Source of the DNA: Hirsutella rhossiliensis
Taxonomy: Eukaryota; Ascomycota; Sordariomycetes; Hypocreales; Ophiocordycipitaceae
Direction: 5' to 3'
DNA: 64,000 nucleotides
NCBI RefSeq assembly: GCF_020360975.1
Contig: NW_025408670.1
Coordinates: forward strand, 1,798,001-1,862,000
The position numbers were made by a program, and so were the translations under genes. Positions within the stretch are counted from its first letter, which is position 1. Each line of letters begins with the position of its first letter. The notes beneath the pieces are model-generated. The model was not told the origin of the DNA. It ran no database searches and worked only from the letters and a program-made list of their open reading frames with translations. Below are positions 58,556 through 64,000 of the stretch, in pieces.

Positions 58556-59248
58556 ATGAGCTCGCCATCACGAGAAAACTTGCGGGTTCTTGCGAAAGTG
58601 AACACCGAGTCTATCGCGATGGCGTCACATTCCCAGGGCATAGTCAGCGATAAGAATAGCCGAACCCAGGCGTATGCGAATCGAATGAAGAGAGGCAAGA
58701 TTGTCAGGCCGCGCGGAGAGTTTATCACGAGCTCCAGCATGGCCGACATCACCCGGGAGTATGAGGAGCTCCAGGCAAAGCAAACCCGGCTTCAAACGCG
58801 CCAGGAGATAAGGATGCATCTTAAACGAGTTCGTGGAGAGATGCAGAAGATCCGAGAAGACTATAAAGTCGGGAAGAAGCAGTTAGTCAATGGCAGAGTC
58901 AAGACATTGAACTTTAAGCCCTGGCTAGAGTCCGGACGAGACGTTGAGTTCTACACTCTGGAGCAAAGTTGCGATACCCTCATGCGGGAGCTCAAAGAGC
59001 CATCCAAGGAATCCTTTTCTATGATACCACGAAGAGAAATAACTCCGCCAGAGATGTCAGGGCGCGCGCAGCGACCCGACCTCGCCCACTTACAGATATG
59101 TCGTCGTTGCCCGGCAGTGACGATACCGTCTATTTCACAGGCCTCGATCTTGACAAACATAGTGAGGATGGCGCCGACGATGAAGACGAGGACAATTTAC
59201 TCGACACGCAAGAGAATATTCCTCATCGCCGCCGTTAGCAGCGGTTGA
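58556..59248 (+). CDS. Transposase C-terminal tail, coiled-coil-like
   Basis: 230-residue frame with a basic region and a Glu/Arg/Gln-rich coiled-coil-like stretch (REYEELQAKQTRLQTRQEIR), common in the tails of Fot1-type transposases. The last about 65 residues probably belong in another frame ending in an acidic DGADDEDEDNLLD tail at 59238. The upstream frame joins by loss of a G near 58548-58553. Confidence 0.6.
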   Translation: MSSPSRENLRVLAKVNTESIAMASHSQGIVSDKNSRTQAYANRMKRGKIVRPRGEFITSSSMADITREYEELQAKQTRLQTRQEIRMHLKRVRGEMQKIREDYKVGKKQLVNGRVKTLNFKPWLESGRDVEFYTLEQSCDTLMRELKEPSKESFSMIPRREITPPEMSGRAQRPDLAHLQICRRCPAVTIPSISQASILTNIVRMAPTMKTRTIYSTRKRIFLIAAVSSG

Positions 59249-59606
59249 AGCGGTAGTCGATACACCATGCCCTCGACCGCGCACCCGATCGTCCAACAAG
59301 ATACAGCAGACGCTCCAGGAACACAGGTATGGATAAAATAGCTCTCAGAGACGCACAACAGGCGAAATTACTACATAATACGTCTATTTGGACTCACAAA
59401 CGCGGTCTTCCTATCTCTTCGACTGGAAGGCGGCAGCTCCTAAATAGGCCCAAAGACGTGATTTTTCACTTTTCGTTGTTACTTGCGTCTTTAGGTGATC
59501 CGCAGCTATTGATCACATGTATATTTTAGCTATTTGAAGTCGCATTGACGGCACCATGAAGCGAAGCGTAGAATTTCCCTTGATTTTGCACCCCAAATTG
59601 AGGACC

Positions 59607-59707
59607 CTGCTGTGCCGGATTTTTTGGGCTGTGCCGGATTTTTTGGGCCAACTAAGTGGCGAAGACACTTAGTTGGGCTGCTGTGGCCCCACACCAAGAT
59701 CAACGGG
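59607..59707 (-). repeat. Right terminal inverted repeat of Fot1/pogo element
   Basis: Reverse complement of 56922-57022. The sequence inside diverges immediately after ...CAGCAG. Confidence 0.9.
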
Positions 59708-59709
59708 TA

Positions 59710-60400
59710 AGTCGGAGAGTGGAAGGGCCTGGTCATCTGCCCTGGTGCGCGCCTGGCGCTGTGGGTCGGCTGCGCCTACCTTTTGCTTCCCGCTGTTTCT
59801 GTCGTCCAGGTACACTGTACCTCTGAGCCGCCGTTGGCCCTCGCTGTCGAGCCCACCTAAGGCGGCGGCACCTCGCTCTCGATCCGGTGGGCTGAACAGC
59901 GCTTTCTAGACTTAACCTGTATTCTGACTTTGGTCTCTTCAAGTTTTGAAACTACTACACGAGCTGGCTGAAGTCAGTCTCGCCTTCCCTGTGCCGGTCT
60001 GAGAGTGAGTCATGTTATGCAGCACAAGGGTTCAGTCGCCGTGTGTTGTCTCCCGACTATGAGAACTCACCCCAACCCTGGTGTCCGCTAGCTGTGTCAA
60101 GTTTATTTCCATGTGCGGCTGAGGGCGCCGCGCGGTTTTGTATCAACAACAGTAGCATCACTAAGCTCGAATGAACTCCGGTACGGTGCAGTGGAACAGT
60201 TTGATTGCCGATTTACCGCTTCGTTGGAATCCTCTCGATACCATGTTGACTCGTTGGCAGGCTTTCAGGTAGCTTTGAGAATGTTATAATAACCCCGACC
60301 TCGAGAGGATGAATGCTACCTTATTCTCATCACCTTGATTTACTTTCACAGCCAATACCAACAGTTTACATTGCCTTCTTGAAATTGTCCACTACACAAA
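59710..60400. other. Normal-composition intergenic DNA, no gene recognised
   Basis: CpA and TpG are at ordinary levels from the transposon's right end onward. No frame with convincing coding signal, no tRNA seen. Confidence 0.5.
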
Positions 60401-60652
60401 TTGAGCGCCTCAATCACCCTCCTCACTCTTCTTGCTGGCCTGGCTGCCGCTAACCCGAGCCGTCGTTCCTGATGGCGTCAGCGAGAACGTTTCGAGCAAG
60501 GCGGCCCTGTTCGGGTTGATGGCGGCAGCTCTCCTGATGGTGTTGCAGTCTCTAACACGGGGGGTGTTTCCGTTGGCAGGATTGACCGAAGCATCTCAAG
60601 ACGCCTGCTCCCAAGCGGCGAGCTACAAAGTGAGCAGAAAATCAATGACTAG
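60401..60652 (+). pseudogene. Possible broken small secreted protein gene
   Basis: A frame beginning with TTG (60401) reads a signal-peptide-like start (SASITLLTLLAGLAAANP) after a CACACAAA-type leader, then meets TGA at 60470. The same frame stays open to TAG at 60650-60652. An ATG lost to TTG and an early stop would suit a decayed secreted protein. A spliced gene or chance are alternatives. Confidence 0.3.
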
Positions 60653-61957
60653 ATGTCTGATTTGAGAAAGCTTTGATTGCGACATGGAGTTCTCTACTGG
60701 AATTTGATCTCGGCCGACCATTAGCGGGCTCCTCTCTTTCAATTATAGGACGAAGAGAGGATTCATTTTTTCAGAGACTTACCGAGTCACTATGATGCGC
60801 GACATATCTCTCCTGAGCGAGTGTCTTTTCGTAGTGTTGACGTCTGGAACCTCATCGTACAGGTGCTCAATTACCATTATGCGTAGTGTCCTCTAACAGT
60901 TATAGTAATATCAACCCATCACTATAAACTTGCATTGCTTACTGATGGCCAAGGTGCTAGTCAGTGGCAGCGGATGCGGGTACAGTTTCAGTAGACGATC
61001 GGACCAGCTCGAGAAGATCTCGACCGACCCGAGTTGCCTTTGCTTTTTTCTTCTTGCTCTTCTATATTTGGATCAAAGGAATAGTCGTGGCGAGCTAATA
61101 ATAGACGCGCCCTGAACGCACGTTGTCGGCGCACGTCAACATGCCCTGCAACCCAGCGCAAGATTCTCACTGGACCAGAGAGAAGTAATAGCTGGAAAGA
61201 AGCAAGGAAAAGTAATCGTGATTGGCGGCATGAACGATTCACGTTTTGAGTCTAATTTAGTGCTCACGCCGTATCCTCGCAGCTTGGCATTCTGACATGG
61301 TTTCCTCACGACAGCTCGCCTACAGTGTAATCGACAGTTCGGCAAGCTTGATGAGTGGAAGATGAGAGTCCGGAAAGACCCGCAACTGAGTTAAGACTTG
61401 GGGTTTCCCAGTTCATGACTTGTTCCACGGGTTTACATCAATGCGTATTTCGACACAGAACGGGAGGTGAAGTATCACGAGACATTTTCACCGAAGTGCT
61501 ACTCAAGGAACAAACTGACCGACAAGCAGAATCTATCCCAGGGTTCTGCGCGAATTAAGGTTTATCCACCCTGTAAGCCTGTCTACCGACCCCCCTGCGT
61601 ATACAAGGCAACGCCTCATAATTTCTTCTTCCAGCAGGCCTTTCCTTGCCCTAGGCTCGACGGCTTGATGGTTGCTCTGGACTTGGGCTCAAGTCGTAAG
61701 CGTGGTAGGGGGCATTCGTAGCGATACAACGCAATCTTGGCGAGGACGCGGATCGTTTCTCGAGATTTGCACTTGACGCAAAACTCTCAGCCCTGGGCAG
61801 CGGTGGCAGGGCTTGCCTGGAACTATTGCTCAGCTCATTCAGACTCCCTGTAGATTTGCCGTTTGCACCCACACGTCTTCTTCTATTGGAGTGTCTGCGA
61901 CCAGTACAGTGGGCAGATCAGCATCTCCGTATTCTCAGCCTGCCACTGGACTCATCT
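60653..61957. other. Intergenic DNA, no gene recognised
   Basis: Several short frames on both strands (for example + strand 61700-61960) but none with a start, splice or domain signal that I trust. The last part is the upstream region of the secreted protein gene. Confidence 0.45.
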
Positions 61958-61964
61958 ATATAAT
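61958..61964 (+). promoter_or_regulatory. TATA box of small secreted protein gene
   Basis: TATATAA 120 bases upstream of the ATG at 62084, followed by a C/A-rich leader, as usual in fungal genes. Confidence 0.5.
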
Positions 61965-62083
61965 GCGGCTGCTCATCCTCGACAAAGGTCTGGTCATCCA
62001 TCATCTTAGCCATCACAACCTCCAACTCAACTCCTTGTTCACTCACTCTTTACAACAAAACCCCCACTAGCTTCGCCATCATA

Positions 62084-62616
62084 ATGCTCGTCACCAAGAT
62101 CTTCGCCCTCGCCCTTGCCACCCTTGTGGCTGCGGAATCCGCCGAGGTTCAGCACGAAGCTCGCGACAATAACGCGGTGAGTACAGCCAAGTTGGCTGAA
62201 TCTGATGAGTCCTGGGCTTTGACTAAATGACTGTGATGCAGGCTACACTCTACAAGCAACGCGATTTCCGCGGCGCCTCCCGCCGGGTTGATAATGGACG
62301 ATGCACCAATCTGAAGGGCCCTCTGTAAGACTTTGACTCCTATCCCGAAGTTCTGTTGCCTTCGATTCATACTGACAAATAATTTAGCCGCGACAATGTC
62401 CACTCTATCCGTGTGGAACGCCGCAGCGACTGCTATCTCTACTAGTAAGTCTCTTCCCATCACCGAGACACCGGACTGCAAAGGAGGTAAAACTAACTAT
62501 GATCCGGCAGCCAAGAGAACTGCAGGGGCGCTCCCACCAGATATGAAAAGAGCAACAAAAACATCCGCTTCCCCCGTGTTCGCTCTGCTCGCTGCGTGCG
62601 TGACCGCCGTGCCTAA
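62084..62616 (+). CDS. Small secreted cysteine-containing protein, beta/gamma-crystallin-like (four exons)
   Basis: Exons 62084-62176, 62242-62324, 62388-62444 and 62511-62616 give 112 residues. The three introns of 62-66 bp have GTGAGT/GTAAGA/GTAAGT donors, branch-like CTAA/CTGAC/CTAAC motifs and AG acceptors, and all junctions keep frame. Residues 1-18 form a signal peptide (MLVTKIFALALATLVAA). The mature part has a LYKQRDFRGASRRVD start, like the Tyr/Phe corner of beta/gamma-crystallin folds, and four Cys (in GRC, SDC, ENC, ARC) that can form two disulfides. The C-terminus is very Arg-rich. Without the third intron the protein would end at TAG in exon 3, so that intron decides the C-terminus. 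Likely extracellular; function unknown. Confidence 0.75.
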
Positions 62617-63153
62617 GGTGGGACTGCACGTGTGGAAGTTAGAAACGTTGGCCAACTGAGGCAATCTCCGACTGGGCTCGGTAGCAGGACAGTTGTCGGT
62701 GTCGCACTTTGCAGGTCAAGCAGAAAGGCTTTCCTCTTTCTTTTGGATTACTATTTAAGCGTCAAGTGCTCCGTAGGATGATAGAATGAAGGCAGTTATT
62801 TGGGTCTTCCCGGAAGCACAAGAATTCATTTCTTTGGTAAAATGTAAGGGATCCTCCAAGTAGCAACTTCACTTGGAAACCTCTGATCAATACATGTCAT
62901 CTTTGGTCTTCTCCATTATTTGCCACAACAGGCGGTCCCTTTCATTTCTGTCAGCCTGTGCCTTGCGAGCCTCTCTCTCCTGATCCAAGGTCTGGGGGCA
63001 CAAGTATGTTACAACCCGCAGCTCATCTTTCTGCAGCGCGCAGCTCACATAAAAGTGACTGCCGACGTGGCTCTGGAGAAGCTTAGTGCCACTATATCAG
63101 GATTATGCTTGTCAGCTGCCATCTGTGGTTCATCAGAAACCGACGCTCGCTCA
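62617..63153. other. Intergenic region between convergent genes
   Basis: 3' regions of the secreted protein gene and the prenyltransferase gene. No coding signal that I would accept. Confidence 0.5.
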
Positions 63154-64000
63154 CTAGATGCTCTCCAACGCCGCCTCATAGTTGTCCATTTGAGGAAGCA
63201 TCTGCTCGGCGTTACGTCGCGTTGAAAAAAAGTAACGCAGACGTTCTAGCACCTCTCCATCGTTCTTGCAGAAGGACATTGGGGAAATGTAAACCTTTGG
63301 TGACGCCAGCTTGCCGCCTCCAACTGTGAAGTAAAAGCCTGGCCCCGCGCGCTCAGCTCCGCCCGAAGGCAGGACATCGGGGGCATCGCCGATGAAGATG
63401 TTCCAAAAGTCCTGTACGTCGGCCAATGCTTCTTCGCTATACACCGAGCGGTTGTATCTACCCCCAAGCGTGAGGGCGTCCATGAGGTAGTCCACGGTTG
63501 TGTTAGGGGCCCGTGTGTAGAGCTTGATCCTCGAGGTCTTGGGCGACAAGAGGTCGAAGGAGAAAATGCCAGTCTCCATGTTCCATTTGACGGCGGCCTC
63601 GTGGAGGTAGTCCAGAAGCGGCTCGCATCCAAGATACTCATACTGCTCCGCTGGAAGACTCTTCACTGCCCGAGTCACGACGTCGAGATTGGAGACGCCC
63701 AGTTCCTCCGCCCTCAGTCCAGGGAATATGTATAGTTTGACGATGGGCCCAGACCTGCCAATGTCGCGCGTCACAAAGGTCCCTGCTCTCGGTGCCAGCT
63801 CAAACCCGAGTTTCTCGTTTAGCCGCACGCGCTCAATGTCGGTCGGCAGCAGGTTCTCGACGAAATGGTAATACCACTCCAAGTCAAGACCAGCGACAAG
63901 TCCTTGGCTGTCCAAGTGACGTATCCAAGCCTTCGTCGCCTGGCGGTTCGATGCGTCGGCGCTCGTTCCCGCCAGTGGCCCAATCGGCTCAAAGGAGGTT
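63154..64000 (-). CDS. DMATS-type aromatic prenyltransferase, C-terminal part (5' end beyond window)
   Basis: About 281 codons, open from the window edge to TAA/TAG-type stop at 63154-63156. The frame stays open upstream of the TTG at 63915, reading FEPIGPLAG before LDSQGLVAGLDLEWYYHF, so the true start lies outside. Motifs are those of the dimethylallyltryptophan synthase ABBA-fold family: VKLYIFPG, SRIKLYTRAP followed by LTLGGR, and PKVYISPMSFCKNDGEV near the end. Family members are usually about 400-450 residues, so about a third is missing. They transfer a prenyl group to an indole or other aromatic substrate in alkaloid-type secondary metabolism. The substrate cannot be told. No frameshift seen. 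Confidence 0.9.
   Translation of the reverse strand, partial: TSFEPIGPLAGTSADASNRQATKAWIRHLDSQGLVAGLDLEWYYHFVENLLPTDIERVRLNEKLGFELAPRAGTFVTRDIGRSGPIVKLYIFPGLRAEELGVSNLDVVTRAVKSLPAEQYEYLGCEPLLDYLHEAAVKWNMETGIFSFDLLSPKTSRIKLYTRAPNTTVDYLMDALTLGGRYNRSVYSEEALADVQDFWNIFIGDAPDVLPSGGAERAGPGFYFTVGGGKLASPKVYISPMSFCKNDGEVLERLRYFFSTRRNAEQMLPQMDNYEAALESI

Larger units (their letters stand above)
56922..59707 (+). mobile_element. Fot1/pogo-type Tc1-mariner DNA transposon
   Basis: 101-bp inverted repeats (56922-57022 and 59607-59707) begin CCCGTTGATC and are flanked by TA on both sides (56920-56921, 59708-59709), the Tc1/mariner duplication. The transposase on the + strand has psq-type and CENP-B-type helix-turn-helix domains followed by a DDE/DDD catalytic domain. 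Not RIP-mutated. Coding is broken by several frame changes, all equal to loss of one base. Confidence 0.9.

Noticed and set aside
61651..61960. Overlapping frames of 70-85 residues on both strands
   Set aside because: No start context, splice sites or domain; likely chance in GC-balanced intergenic DNA.
63246..63641. 131-residue frame on the minus strand
   Set aside because: It lies inside the prenyltransferase in another frame and has a Ser/Arg/Pro-rich composition typical of a shadow frame.
1..64000. CRISPR array, rRNA or tRNA genes
   Set aside because: The only regular tandem array is the 126-bp coding repeat; no tRNA cloverleaf or rRNA sequence was recognised, and the DNA is fungal.

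Overview
The window is nuclear DNA of a filamentous ascomycete (Pezizomycotina). The reasons are short GT-AG introns, Ty3/gypsy chromoviruses, a Fot1/pogo transposon, a fungal DUF3435/FluG-like protein, an aromatic prenyltransferase, and heavy repeat-induced point mutation (RIP). No genus can be named from the sequence alone. About 1-56.9 kb is a transposon graveyard in which CpA and TpG are almost absent, the expected product of C-to-T change at CpA on both strands. About 59.7-64 kb is ordinary gene-bearing DNA.

The graveyard is a nest. The frame is one RIP-mutated chromovirus copy on the + strand (family A), from its 5' LTR cut by the window edge to its 3' LTR ending at 50023. Three other Ty3/gypsy elements split it: element 3 (657-14890, three LTRs and two internal regions, duplication AGTTT), element 4 (17241-32078, duplication CTAAC) and element 5 (34314-47593, minus strand). 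Element 4 in turn holds a young, unmutated copy of family A (23072-30927, minus strand, two apparently identical 500-bp LTRs, duplication CTAAC). Solo LTRs of a further family lie at 38129-38825 and 51686-52381. When the solo LTRs and their 5-bp duplications are left out, the flanking reading frames continue, which supports the reconstruction.

Right of the nest are a RIP-mutated gene with eleven 126-bp (42-codon) tetratricopeptide units, probably an NLR-type protein (50.6-52.8 kb), another family A LTR piece, and a RIP-mutated DUF3435/FluG-like gene on the minus strand (53.6-56.8 kb) with an unmutated 433-bp MITE-like insert. A 2.8-kb Fot1/pogo transposon (56922-59707, 101-bp inverted repeats, TA duplication) sits exactly where RIP stops. 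The ordinary DNA beyond has a four-exon small secreted protein gene (62084-62616) and the 3' part of a DMATS-type prenyltransferase gene (63154 to the window edge).

The most interesting observations are: (1) long reading-frame relics between pol and the 3' LTR of elements 3, 4 and 5, antisense to pol; (2) single-base losses, mostly in homopolymer runs, that break the reading frames of both unmutated elements but not the RIP-mutated relics or the host genes, suggesting unpolished consensus in multicopy DNA or truly defective copies; (3) surviving CpA sites lying mostly in GCA/TGC context; (4) a Tf1-like self-priming signature in family A. Reading frames in RIP-mutated DNA were read by treating in-frame TAA/TAG as former CAA/CAG/TGG, so their boundaries are approximate.
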